A stretch of DNA of 37,692 nucleotides from SVFI01 sp045535935 (lineage in GTDB: Bacteria > Bacillota > Clostridia > Lachnospirales > Lachnospiraceae): the NCBI GenBank assembly GCA_045535935.1, contig JAZSMO010000026.1, positions 1 through 37,692 of the forward strand, in the 5' to 3' direction. The notes below the pieces were generated by a model, which was not told the DNA's origin, made no database searches, and was given only the letters and a program-made list of their open reading frames with translations. Position numbers and translations under genes: made by a program. This document shows positions 15,839 through 23,971 of the stretch, one piece after another. The stretch's first letter is position 1. Every line of letters starts with the position of its first letter.

Positions 15839-16658
15839 ATATCATGTAGGATATGAAAACAGAAAACCGGAAAAAAAGGATTTTGTCCTTCCTTTCAGCC
15901 GGGAGGGATTGGCGCTTCGGGATACGGAAGAAATTGATTTTTTTTCCTGCGGAGAGTTTGAAGAGAAAACAGAAGAGATGGTGTATTTGTTTTCCGTCGA
16001 TGCGATGCGATTTTTCTATCTGCCTGTTTCGAATGAGACAGAGGTGGAAGCAGGTATCGGGAACGATTACCGGATCATAAAGAGGCAGGAGCTTCGCAGA
16101 CTTGCCCCAAAACATTTTGCCTTTGCCGCTGTGACAGCGTTTCAGCTGGACGGTTGGTATCAGACGAACAAATTTTGCGGGCGGTGCGGGAATACACTTT
16201 CCCATGACACAAAGGAGCGTATGCTTTTTTGTCCGGCCTGTGATCACCGGGTGTATCCGCGGATCAATCCGGCTGTGATTGTCGCCGTGACAAACGGCAG
16301 CAGGCTTTTGCTGACCAAATACCGGGGAAGAGCGTATACCAATTATGCCCTGGTGGCCGGTTTTTCCGAAATCGGAGAATCCTTTGAGGATACCGTGCGC
16401 AGGGAAGTGATGGAGGAAGCGGGACTTTCGGTCAAAAATATCCGCTATTACGGCTCTCAGCCGTGGGCCTTTGCCGACAATCTGCTGGCAGGCTATTTTT
16501 GCGAGGTGGACGGAAGCGACGAGATCCGTATGGACGAGGAGGAATTGTCCGAAGCCTGCTGGCTGGAGCGGGAGGATATTCCGGTACAATATACGGACAG
16601 CAGCTTGACAAATGAAATGATCTGCGCATTTAAAAATCGTCAAAATGAACAATCCTAA
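15813..16658 (+). CDS. nudC: NADH pyrophosphatase / NAD-capped RNA hydrolase
   Basis: 281 residues with NudC architecture: an N-terminal domain, a four-cysteine zinc ribbon (Cys122, 125, 140, 143), and an intact Nudix box starting at Gly183 (GFSEIGE ... REVMEEAGL, ending at 205). After this comes SQPWAFA (215-221), the NudC-specific S-Q-P-W-P-F element. NudC cleaves the pyrophosphate of NAD(H) and removes NAD caps from RNA 5' ends. ATG 15813 has TGGAGGAG just upstream and lies 26 bases inside the preceding gene, so translation of the two is probably coupled. No clear terminator follows. Confidence 0.94.
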   Translation: MIQDISPFKYHVGYENRKPEKKDFVLPFSREGLALRDTEEIDFFSCGEFEEKTEEMVYLFSVDAMRFFYLPVSNETEVEAGIGNDYRIIKRQELRRLAPKHFAFAAVTAFQLDGWYQTNKFCGRCGNTLSHDTKERMLFCPACDHRVYPRINPAVIVAVTNGSRLLLTKYRGRAYTNYALVAGFSEIGESFEDTVRREVMEEAGLSVKNIRYYGSQPWAFADNLLAGYFCEVDGSDEIRMDEEELSEACWLEREDIPVQYTDSSLTNEMICAFKNRQNEQS

Positions 16659-16673
16659 ATGCTTTTTTTCTAC

Positions 16674-16701
16674 TTGTCTTTTAAGGGTGAAATGTTAAAA
16701 T
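16674..16701 (+). promoter_or_regulatory. Putative promoter of the hemerythrin gene
   Basis: TTGTCT (16674-16679) and TAAAAT (16696-16701) are separated by 16 bases. A TATAAG overlaps at 16701-16706. The start codon follows 45 bases later. Confidence 0.45.
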
Positions 16702-16745
16702 ATAAGTAGTATTGAAGTGTTTTGTTTTAGAAAGGATTACTAGTT

Positions 16746-17582
16746 ATGTTCGACTTTAAATTTGATTGGTCTAAGAGTATGGAAACCGGGATTTCGGACA
16801 TTGATACACAGCACAAACAGCTGTTTAAAATCGGCCGTGATTTGGAGCAGCTGATCCGCATTCACTGCATTGGCATTACGGATAAACAGATTTTAGATGT
16901 CGTATGTGAGCTCAGGGATTATACGGGATATCACTTTTATGATGAGGAACGCATGATGCAGGAAATGTGTTATGCCCGCATTTCCGCCCACAAAAAATAC
17001 CACAAAAGATGTTCTGATTTCATCATGAAGCTGGATTTGCCGAAGATAAAGGAAGAGCCGCTTGAGCAGATGAAGATGATCAAAGAAGAAGTGCAGAGCT
17101 GGATTATGGATCATGTGCTCAGCGAAGACCGGGATATGACCATTGCATATCAGAAGTATTTAAAAGAGGAAGAAGAGAGAGCTTCCAGACAAGAGATTCC
17201 GGCGGAGGAGCGCTATGGTCGGTTCCTGAAAGAATATGATGTGGTTAAGGTTTATCTTTACAAAAATCAGAACTGCAAAGGACATCTGGTTGCGGTATTC
17301 AAGGAGTCCGGCAAGGAGATGTGCAGATTATCTGCGCTGGAGCGCAATCTGTTTTTTGCCGACATTGCAAAGGCGGCGAATGCCCTTAAGAAATGCTACG
17401 AACCGGATGCAATCTGCTACATGGATTTGGAGGATATGAACGAAGAACTCGTATATCATATCATTCCGAAGTACAAAGAAGACGGCAATTACGGCGTGCA
17501 GCAGAAGATTGACTACGAGGATGCTTACAGCGAGGAAATGCGCTATGATGCCATTTATGAGAAGTTAAAGAAAGCGTTTTAA
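16746..17582 (+). CDS. Bacteriohemerythrin fused to a degenerate HIT-like domain
   Basis: 278 residues. The N-terminal 135 residues are a bacteriohemerythrin with all seven di-iron ligands: His23 (DTQHKQLF), His63 and Glu67 (HFYDE), His82 and His86 (HKKYH), His123 and Asp128 (HVLSED). It should bind O2 or sense oxygen/NO. Residues about 155-250 resemble a HIT-family domain: VYLYKNQNCKGHLVAVFK, LSALERNLFFADIAKA, then VYHIIPKY. In the HIT catalytic box H-x-H-x-H-x-x the first two histidines are replaced (E234-L-V236-Y-H238-I-I), so the nucleophilic histidine is missing and hydrolase activity is not expected. The gene has its own promoter-like site and a perfect terminator, so it is probably monocistronic. 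Confidence 0.85.
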   Translation: MFDFKFDWSKSMETGISDIDTQHKQLFKIGRDLEQLIRIHCIGITDKQILDVVCELRDYTGYHFYDEERMMQEMCYARISAHKKYHKRCSDFIMKLDLPKIKEEPLEQMKMIKEEVQSWIMDHVLSEDRDMTIAYQKYLKEEEERASRQEIPAEERYGRFLKEYDVVKVYLYKNQNCKGHLVAVFKESGKEMCRLSALERNLFFADIAKAANALKKCYEPDAICYMDLEDMNEELVYHIIPKYKEDGNYGVQQKIDYEDAYSEEMRYDAIYEKLKKAF

Positions 17583-17588
17583 AATATG

Positions 17589-17624
17589 AGTTGTGCGGTG
17601 TTTTGGGCCGCACAACTTTTTTTT
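17589..17624 (+). terminator. Intrinsic terminator of the hemerythrin-HIT gene
   Basis: AGTTGTGCGG (17589-17598) and CCGCACAACT (17608-17617) form a perfect 10-bp stem followed by eight T. Confidence 0.93.
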
Positions 17625-17685
17625 GGCGTTTGAATGTGTTATACTGGATAAGCAGGTTATTTACAAACAGAAAGAAGGAAGAATC

Positions 17686-19104
17686 ATGTACAATCCGAGT
17701 TCGCGAAAAGCAGAAGAATTTATTGACCATGAAGAAATCGTGGAGACGCTGGCTTATGCGCAGCAAAATAAGAGTAATTTAGAATTGATTGATCGGATTT
17801 TGGCCAAGGCAAGGGAGAGAAAGGGATTATCCCACCGGGAGGCCGCGGTACTTCTTGATTGCGATATTCCGGAAAAAAATGAAGAAATATACGAGTTGGC
17901 AAGACGGATCAAACAGGATTTTTACGGTAACCGTATCGTAATGTTTGCGCCGCTGTATTTGTCAAACTACTGTGTCAACGGATGTCTCTATTGCCCATAC
18001 CATTTAAAAAATAAGAACATTGCGCGCAAGAAACTGACCCAGGAAGAAATCGCAGCGGAAGTGATTGCGCTGCAGGACATGGGACACAAACGTTTGGCTA
18101 TCGAAGCCGGCGAGGATCCGGTGAACAATCCGATTGAATATATATTGGAAAGTATAAAAACCATTTACAGTATTCATCATAAGAACGGTGATATCCGCCG
18201 TGTCAATGTCAATATCGCAGCCACAACGGTAGAAAATTATCGGAAGCTCAAGGAGGCAGGAATCGGAACCTATATTTTGTTCCAGGAAACCTATCACAAA
18301 GAGAGCTATGAAAAACTGCATCCGACCGGACCGAAGCATGACTATGCTTATCACACGGAAGCTATGGACCGTGCGATGGAAGGCGGTATCGACGATGTGG
18401 GACTCGGCGTATTGTTTGGGCTGGAGCTCTACCGCTATGAATTTTCGGGACTTCTCATGCATGCGGAGCATCTGGAGGCAGTACACGGTGTCGGTCCGCA
18501 TACCATCAGCGTTCCGAGACTGCGCCGGGCAGATGACATTGATCCGGATGATTTTGATAACGGAATCGACGACGAAATTTTTGCAAAGATTGTTGCCTGT
18601 ATCCGCATCAGTGTTCCGTATACAGGAATGATTATTTCCACCAGAGAGAGTAAACAGTGCAGGGAAAAAGTACTGAGCCTCGGCGTGTCACAGATCAGCG
18701 GAGGTTCCAGAACAAGTGTTGGCGGCTATGCAGAGCCGGAACCGGAGGAAGAAAACAGCGAGCAGTTTGACGTCAGCGACAAACGTACGCTGGACGAGAT
18801 TGTGCACTGGCTCATGGAGATGGATTATATTCCGAGCTTCTGTACCGCATGCTATCGCGAAGGAAGAACGGGAGACCGGTTTATGGAACTTTGTAAAAGC
18901 AGACAAATCCAGAACTGCTGCCATCCGAATGCACTCATGACATTGCAGGAATATTTGTCAGACTATGCGGCGCCGCAGACACGCGAGCTGGGCGAAAAGA
19001 TGATTCGCAAAGAATTGGAAAGTATTCCGAAAGAACAGGTCAGAAATATCGTCATCGATAAATTGGAAAAGATAAAAATGGGAGAGAGAGACTTCCGGTT
19101 TTAA
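17686..19104 (+). CDS. hydG: [FeFe]-hydrogenase maturase HydG (radical SAM tyrosine lyase)
   Basis: 472 residues. The radical SAM cluster motif C-x3-C-x2-C is in NYCVNGCLYCPY (Cys96, 100, 103). The C-terminal auxiliary cluster region FCTACYREGRTGDRFM (Cys386, 389) and NCCHPNA (411-412) is diagnostic of HydG rather than ThiH. HydG splits tyrosine to make the CO and cyanide ligands, delivered as an Fe(CO)2CN synthon, for the hydrogenase H-cluster. ATG 17686 follows AAGGAAG; the frame is open upstream through the terminator of the previous gene, but that region lacks a ribosome site. TATACT (17640-17645) may be the -10. hydF follows after 14 bases. hydE and the hydrogenase are not in the window. 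Confidence 0.95.
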   Translation: MYNPSSRKAEEFIDHEEIVETLAYAQQNKSNLELIDRILAKARERKGLSHREAAVLLDCDIPEKNEEIYELARRIKQDFYGNRIVMFAPLYLSNYCVNGCLYCPYHLKNKNIARKKLTQEEIAAEVIALQDMGHKRLAIEAGEDPVNNPIEYILESIKTIYSIHHKNGDIRRVNVNIAATTVENYRKLKEAGIGTYILFQETYHKESYEKLHPTGPKHDYAYHTEAMDRAMEGGIDDVGLGVLFGLELYRYEFSGLLMHAEHLEAVHGVGPHTISVPRLRRADDIDPDDFDNGIDDEIFAKIVACIRISVPYTGMIISTRESKQCREKVLSLGVSQISGGSRTSVGGYAEPEPEEENSEQFDVSDKRTLDEIVHWLMEMDYIPSFCTACYREGRTGDRFMELCKSRQIQNCCHPNALMTLQEYLSDYAAPQTRELGEKMIRKELESIPKEQVRNIVIDKLEKIKMGERDFRF

Positions 19105-19118
19105 TATAGGAGAAAACG

Positions 19119-20318
19119 ATGAGCTTAAACGAAACGCCTTCCGCAAACCGAATTCATATTGGGTTTTTCGGAAAAATAAATAGCGGAAAATCCAGTTTGA
19201 TCAATGCAGTTTGCGGTCAGCAGCTGGCGGTGGTTTCCGACGTTCCGGGAACGACGACGGATCCGGTGACCAAGGCGATGGAGCTTTTGCCGGTGGGGCC
19301 GGTAGTGCTGATTGACACGGCCGGAATTGACGACACAAGCGAGCTGGGAAAGCTCCGGGTGGAAAAGACCGGACGCATGCTGGATCGGACGGACATGGCG
19401 GTTCTCGTTGTGGACGGAAGCCGGGAGGTGACGGAGGAAGAAAAAGAATTCATCCGCAAATTTAAGCAAAGAAAAATACCTTTCCTTGTGGCGGTCAATA
19501 AAGAAGATTTGATTTCGCCGCAAAAAAAGAAACAGTGGCAGGATTGCTTTGGAGCAGATGTCTGCATTTTTGTCAGCGCAAAAGAAAATATGCACATTGA
19601 AGAGTTAAAAGTTAGCATAGGGCAACTTTGCGACACAAATGTGCAGGAGAAGCCGCTTGTTTCGGATCTTGTAAAAAAAGGAGATATGGTACTGCTTGTC
19701 ATGCCGATTGATGCATCGGCGCCGAAAGGGCGACTGATCTTGCCGCAGCAACAGGTGATTCGGGAACTGTTGGAAGTCGGTGTCCTGATTATGTCGGTGC
19801 AGCCGGAGCAGTTGTCGCAGGCGCTTGCCACATGTACCCCGGCGCTTGTCATCACGGACAGTCAGGTGTTTGGCCGGGTGAGTGCGCAGATACCTGAGGA
19901 TATTCCGCTGACCTCTTTTTCCATTTTGTTTGCCAGATACAAAGGGACATTGTGGGATGCGGTTGCAGGAGCAAGGGTGCTGGACTGCATTGCAGACGGC
20001 GATGCCATTCTGATAGCGGAGGGCTGTACCCATCACAGACAGTGCGGAGATATCGGAAGAGATAAGCTTCCGGCCTGGATTCGGAAACATACGGGAAAAG
20101 AACCGGTGTTTCATTTCGGAAGCGGAGCGGAGTTTCAGGAAGATTTAACGAGGTACCGGCTTGTTGTTCATTGCGGCGGTTGCGTGCTCAATGAAAAAGA
20201 GATGCAGCATCGTCTCGCGCTGGCAAAGGAGCAGGGCGTACCTATGACCAATTACGGAATTGCCATTGCGCACATGAACGGAATTTTGGAACGGAGTATT
20301 GACATATATGAGTCCTAA
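19119..20318 (+). CDS. hydF: [FeFe]-hydrogenase maturation GTPase HydF
   Basis: 399 residues. The N-terminal Era-like GTPase has the P-loop GKINSGKSS (18-26), DVPGTTTDPV, the G3 DTAG and NKED. The C-terminal iron-sulfur site is CTH (Cys303, His305) followed by HCGGC (Cys352, Cys355), the family's C-x-H-x46-C-x-x-C spacing. HydF is the scaffold that carries the 2Fe precursor to apo-hydrogenase. ATAGGAG precedes the ATG. It follows hydG by 14 bases and overlaps the next gene by 11 bases. Confidence 0.96.
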   Translation: MSLNETPSANRIHIGFFGKINSGKSSLINAVCGQQLAVVSDVPGTTTDPVTKAMELLPVGPVVLIDTAGIDDTSELGKLRVEKTGRMLDRTDMAVLVVDGSREVTEEEKEFIRKFKQRKIPFLVAVNKEDLISPQKKKQWQDCFGADVCIFVSAKENMHIEELKVSIGQLCDTNVQEKPLVSDLVKKGDMVLLVMPIDASAPKGRLILPQQQVIRELLEVGVLIMSVQPEQLSQALATCTPALVITDSQVFGRVSAQIPEDIPLTSFSILFARYKGTLWDAVAGARVLDCIADGDAILIAEGCTHHRQCGDIGRDKLPAWIRKHTGKEPVFHFGSGAEFQEDLTRYRLVVHCGGCVLNEKEMQHRLALAKEQGVPMTNYGIAIAHMNGILERSIDIYES

Positions 20319-21594
20319 AACCAGAGATATGAAATGGGATAAACTGGATAATACGGCATTGCTTTTTCCTGTCATTGCCAATGAGAGCATGAGCAGTGTC
20401 TACCGTATATCGGTGACGCTGAAGGAGGAAGTGCAGGAAGAGTTGCTTCAAAAAGCATTGGATAAAGTGTTGCCGCTCTTTGACGTGTTTCATGCGAGAC
20501 TCAGACGGGGATTGTTTTGGTATTATTTTGAGACGAACACCCGTCCTGCGCCGAAGGTAAAGGAGGAGACATCTTATCCGTGTCTCTATATTCCGATTTA
20601 TCAAAATAATAATTATCTGTTTCGTGTGACTTATTACAAAAAAAGAATTAATTTGGAAGTGTTCCATGTTCTGACCGACGGAATGGGAGCGATTACGTTT
20701 TTGCGTGAACTGGTATACCAGTATTTGAGATATGCGCATCCGGCGCTGATGGATGAACTGGGCGACGGGCTGTGCAGTGATACGACGCTGAACAAAGAGG
20801 ACAGCTATATCAAAAATTATTCGGGTAAAAAATTAAAGAAAAAATATAAGACGGAACGGGCGCTTGAGTTAAAGGGAGAATTTCTTCCTCCGAATGCCCT
20901 CTCGGTGATGCACGGATATATGGATGTGCAGCAGGTAAAGGCTGCGGCCAAGCGGAGAGGGGTCAGCATCAATACGTACCTGGTCGGAATATATACCTAC
21001 AGTATTTATAAAGAGATGCTGTGGGGAGAGGTATGGGATAAGCCGATCAGCATATGTGTTCCTGTCAATCTCCGACCGTATTACGATTCCATTACCATTA
21101 AAAATTTCTTTGCCATGGTGGAAGCGGTGTTTCGGGCAGAAAAGGAAGATTATACGTTGGAGGAAATTCTGACGATTGTGGATGAGAGTCTGAAAAAACA
21201 GCTGACGAAGGAAAATATGGACAGTCTTATTGCATACAATGTGGGGAATGAAATGAATCGTATACATCGCATCATTCCGCTGTTTTTGAAAAACCTTGCC
21301 ATGAAATGGGTGTATCGCTCTACGGCGCTTTCCAACACATCGACGGTCACCAATCTGGGAGAGATAAAGATTCGAGACGTATACAGACCTTATATTGAAC
21401 GTTTTCATATTATTCTTTCCATGACAAAGGGACAGAATATGAAATGCAATGTGTGCACATACGGAGGCGAGCTGGTATATACTTTTAGCACCAAGCTGGC
21501 AGATACCTCTGTGCAGAAGCGTTTTTTCAGGACGCTGACAGAGGACGGTGTCGCTGTGACCGTAGAAACCAACGGGGAGGGATACGATATATGA
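20308..21594 (+). CDS. Condensation-superfamily (alcohol acetyltransferase-like) acyltransferase
   Basis: 428 residues with the catalytic H-x-x-x-D-G of the CoA-dependent acyltransferase/condensation fold in LEVFHVLTDGMGAITFL (His120, Asp124), and the second-half PVNLRPYYDSITIKNFF of that superfamily. It has no carrier or adenylation domain, so it is a stand-alone acyltransferase of unknown acceptor, like proteins annotated alcohol acetyltransferase or PapA/WES-like. ATG 20308 (MSPKTRDMKWDKLD) is used; an earlier in-frame TTG at 20299 lies too close to the ribosome site. It overlaps hydF by 11 bases and the next gene by 4 bases, an intimate coupling to hydrogenase maturation genes that is not explained by the known pathway. 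Confidence 0.78.
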   Translation: MSPKTRDMKWDKLDNTALLFPVIANESMSSVYRISVTLKEEVQEELLQKALDKVLPLFDVFHARLRRGLFWYYFETNTRPAPKVKEETSYPCLYIPIYQNNNYLFRVTYYKKRINLEVFHVLTDGMGAITFLRELVYQYLRYAHPALMDELGDGLCSDTTLNKEDSYIKNYSGKKLKKKYKTERALELKGEFLPPNALSVMHGYMDVQQVKAAAKRRGVSINTYLVGIYTYSIYKEMLWGEVWDKPISICVPVNLRPYYDSITIKNFFAMVEAVFRAEKEDYTLEEILTIVDESLKKQLTKENMDSLIAYNVGNEMNRIHRIIPLFLKNLAMKWVYRSTALSNTSTVTNLGEIKIRDVYRPYIERFHIILSMTKGQNMKCNVCTYGGELVYTFSTKLADTSVQKRFFRTLTEDGVAVTVETNGEGYDI

Positions 21595-22268
21595 GATATT
21601 GCAGACAATGTAAAATAAACGTCGCAGATCCGACAAATCTCTGTCCCCTCTGCCAGAGTGTATTGGAAAAACCGGATGGATTACAGGAGACGGCGGAGGC
21701 TATGTATCCGGTGGTCGGTGTTCACAGGAAAGGATATAAGCTGATTCTTCAGATTTGTGCATTCATATGCTTTGTTGCCATTATCGTGCTTGCTTTGGTC
21801 AATTACCTGACGTACAACGGAGTTGCATGGTCGCTCATATGTGACGCCGGAATTTTGTACTTGCTGGTGACACTGCGGTTCACGCTGTTTAATGCCCATG
21901 AAGGACATACGATGAAAATACTCATGCAGGTGATTGCAGTTATGCTTTTGACCTTTCTTATCGATTATATTATCGGCTATCAGGGATGGTCTGTGGCATA
22001 TGCCTTTCCGGTGATTATTCTCGTTGCGGATGTGCTTGTTCTCATTTTGATGCTTGTAAATTTCAGAACATGGCACAGCTATATTTTGCTGCAGATGGCA
22101 ATGCTGATTTTGTCGGGAATTGTCGGCGCCTATATTTTGATACATCACATGGGAAACACGCTGTTGGCGGGATGTGCCATCGGGGTTTCGGCCCTTCTGT
22201 TTCTTGGAACCGTATGTCTCGGTGATGCCAGAGCGCACAATGAGATAAAGAGAAGATTTCATGTATAA
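21591..22268 (+). CDS. DUF6320-like zinc-ribbon membrane protein
   Basis: 225 residues. The N-terminus is a zinc ribbon, MRYCRQCKINVADPTNLCPL (Cys4, 7, 18, 21). About six hydrophobic segments follow (for example LILQICAFICFVAIIVLALV and YAFPVIILVADVLVLILMLV), ending in a basic tail. The layout fits the DUF6320 family, which I recall as a partner of the condensation-type acyltransferase next to it; the domain number is from memory. It overlaps the acyltransferase by ATGA. The biochemical role is unknown; it may anchor or support the acyltransferase at the membrane. Confidence 0.7.
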   Translation: MRYCRQCKINVADPTNLCPLCQSVLEKPDGLQETAEAMYPVVGVHRKGYKLILQICAFICFVAIIVLALVNYLTYNGVAWSLICDAGILYLLVTLRFTLFNAHEGHTMKILMQVIAVMLLTFLIDYIIGYQGWSVAYAFPVIILVADVLVLILMLVNFRTWHSYILLQMAMLILSGIVGAYILIHHMGNTLLAGCAIGVSALLFLGTVCLGDARAHNEIKRRFHV

Positions 22269-22274
22269 GAATTA

Positions 22275-22301
22275 AAAGGAGGATGGCTATTGCCATCCTC
22301 C
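22275..22301 (-). terminator. Terminator of the SDR gene, embedded in its coding end
   Basis: GGAGGATGGC (22278-22287) and GCCATCCTCC (22292-22301) form a perfect 10-bp stem with a four-base loop. Read on the minus strand the stem is followed by TTTTAATT, so it ends the SDR transcript. The 3' coding bases (for GGWQ and the stop) lie inside the stem. On the plus strand no T run follows. Confidence 0.78.
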
Positions 22302-23006
22302 GTCTATTGCAATGATCTGGCCGGTCAGGTAAGCCGGCGATTGGATGAGCTGCGTCACCAGACGAGCCACCTCCATTGTCGTGCCGATGCGATCGGCAGG
22401 GATTTCCCCCTTCAAAATCTCCATATCTTCCACAGAAAAACATTTATTCATATCCGTGTCGATGACACCGCATGCGATGGCGTTGACCTGAATATTGCTC
22501 GGGGCAAGCTCTTTTGCGAGGGCTTTGGTAAAACTGTTCAGCCCGCCCTTGGATGCGGAATATGCCACTTCCATGGATGCACCGACATTTCCCCACACAG
22601 AAGAAATATTCAAAATTTTTCCGTTTTTATGTTTGAGCATCAGCGGAATTGCCAGTTTGCTTGTGTAAAAGACAGAGGAAAGGTTGGTCGCAATGACGCT
22701 GTCCCAGTCTTTGACATCCATTTCCGAAAGCAGACCAACGTAGGAAATACCGGCGTTGTTGACGAGTACATCCAGCGATGAAATGGAAGAAAAGCACTCC
22801 GATACAAAATGATAGTCTCCGATATCGCCGACAAAGCACTCACAGGAAATCCCGTATTGTGCGGTCAGACGGTCAGCCAGTTGTTTTAAACGGTCGGAAG
22901 AATTCCGGCAAGTCAGATACAGGTTGTATCCGTTTCCTGCAAGTTCCTCTGCTATGGCGGCGCCGATTCCTCTGGATGCGCCGGTGATAAAAGCATATTT
23001 TGGCAT
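22287..23006 (-). CDS. SDR-family oxidoreductase (FabG-like)
   Basis: 239 residues. Cofactor-binding TGASRGIG lies at 9-16, N-N-A-G is in DVLVNNAGISYVG, the catalytic serine is in ILNISSVWGNVG, and Y-x-x-x-K is in AYSASKGG. The C-terminal segment YLTGQIIAIDGGWQ is the usual end of 3-oxoacyl-ACP reductase-like enzymes. It uses NAD(P)H to reduce a carbonyl; whether this is fatty-acid synthesis (fabG) or another substrate is not shown, since no fab genes are near. ATG 23006-23004 is chosen because AAGAGGTG lies about eight bases upstream; GTG 23015 in frame is less likely. It is convergent with the acyltransferase operon and divergent from the ferritin-like gene. Confidence 0.87.
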   Translation of the reverse strand: MPKYAFITGASRGIGAAIAEELAGNGYNLYLTCRNSSDRLKQLADRLTAQYGISCECFVGDIGDYHFVSECFSSISSLDVLVNNAGISYVGLLSEMDVKDWDSVIATNLSSVFYTSKLAIPLMLKHKNGKILNISSVWGNVGASMEVAYSASKGGLNSFTKALAKELAPSNIQVNAIACGVIDTDMNKCFSVEDMEILKGEIPADRIGTTMEVARLVTQLIQSPAYLTGQIIAIDGGWQ

Positions 23007-23127
23007 ATGATTCACCTCTTCGATATTATTGTTCTCATTTTACTACAACCGGAATCAATTTGGAATGTATATTTTTCCATTTGAAAGGAATACTTGTAGT
23101 ACAAATAAATTTTAAGAGGTGAAGAGC

Positions 23128-23589
23128 ATGAGCAATTTAAACGAAAAAGAAATGACAACGATCAAGGATCTGCAGACACAGGAAAAAAGCTGTGTGGAAA
23201 AGTATAAGAGATATGCGCAGCAGGCAAAAGATCCGGTGCTTAAGGATCTGTTTGAACAGCTTCACAGAAAAGAGCAGGAGCATTATGATACCCTTGGGAG
23301 AGTATTAAAAGGAGAGATTGTGCAGTGTGACTGCAACGATTCCGACGGAAAAAATTATCAGCCAAAGGCAACTTATACATCTATGAGTTCTCCGGAAGAC
23401 AAAGAGAACGATTGCTTCCTGGCGACGGACTGCATCGGAACCGAAAAACTGGTTTCCAGTGAGTACAACACAAATGTGTTCAATTTTGCAGAGGCGTGGC
23501 TCCGCAAGCTCCTTGCTGACATCCAGATTGAGGAGCAGAACCATGCGGAGATGTTATATAAATATAAAACTGTGAACCAGATGGCGTAG
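23128..23589 (+). CDS. Ferritin-like / coat-F-like helical protein, 153 aa
   Basis: The sequence is a pair of helical hairpins. The first contains MTTIKDLQTQEKSCVEKYKR and KDLFEQLHRKEQEHYDTL, with E-x-x-H-like acidic and histidine positions. The second, near the C-terminus, has WLRKLLADIQIEEQNHAEML, including E-E-Q-N-H. Paired E...ExxH patterns are typical of ferritin-like four-helix proteins, and similar sequences in Clostridia are labelled spore coat protein (CotF family). A metal site is plausible, not proven. ATG 23128 has AAGAGGTG six bases upstream. It sits next to an oxidoreductase and upstream of trxB but is separated from the latter by a long palindrome. Confidence 0.7.
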   Translation: MSNLNEKEMTTIKDLQTQEKSCVEKYKRYAQQAKDPVLKDLFEQLHRKEQEHYDTLGRVLKGEIVQCDCNDSDGKNYQPKATYTSMSSPEDKENDCFLATDCIGTEKLVSSEYNTNVFNFAEAWLRKLLADIQIEEQNHAEMLYKYKTVNQMA

Positions 23590-23605
23590 GAAAGGTTATG
23601 TGTGT

Positions 23606-23884
23606 GATTCCGGGGAGGTAACAGAGGTTTGAACCCGGAAGCTTGCTAGCAGTATTTAGAATTACTCAGAGCCGGAAATCATGTGTTATCTTCCGAATCA
23701 TCATTTGTTTGAGAAAGAAAAAAACGTAGCATTGTTATGAGCTTGCTCAATGAACAATGCGGAGTTTTTGGATTTCGAGTTTGATGATTTGGAAGATGTT
23801 CTTAATATGATTTCTGGCTCCTAGTAATTCTTATGCTGCGTAGGGAAGCGGTAGGGGCAAACCTTCTGTTACCTCCCGCGAATC
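23606..23884. repeat. About 280-bp imperfect palindrome filling a gene-free gap
   Basis: The left half read 5' to 3' matches the reverse complement of the right half almost throughout. Outer ends GATTCCGGGGAGGTAACAGA (23606-23625) and the complement of 23865-23884 agree at 18 of 20 positions. Further inward pairs are AGAATTACT (23658-23666) with its complement near 23821-23830, GAGCCGGAAATCAT (from 23669) with ATGATTTCTGGCTC (23807-23820), ATCTTCCGAATCATC (23688-23702) with GATGATTTGGAAGAT (23783-23797), and at the centre GCATTGTT (23729-23736) with AACAATGC (23753-23760). No ORF of note lies within. It looks like a MITE-type element or a very large transcript hairpin; no clear target duplication was established. 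Confidence 0.8.
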
Positions 23885-23911
23885 TACAAACAAAACTTTT
23901 TCCGTATCTGC

Positions 23912-23940
23912 TGTCAAATGAAACACATGTATGCTATAAT
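23912..23940 (+). promoter_or_regulatory. Promoter of trxB with extended -10
   Basis: TGTCAA (23912-23917) and TATAAT (23935-23940) are 17 bases apart, and TGC precedes the -10 (TGCTATAAT). It lies just outside the palindrome, 32 bases from the trxB start. Confidence 0.7.
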
Positions 23941-23971
23941 CAAAAAAAGAAAAAAGAAAGAGGTATTTCAG

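Noticed and set aside
22290..22781. 163-codon plus-strand frame opposite the SDR gene
   Set aside because: The minus strand has every SDR motif and a good ribosome site; this frame is its shadow.
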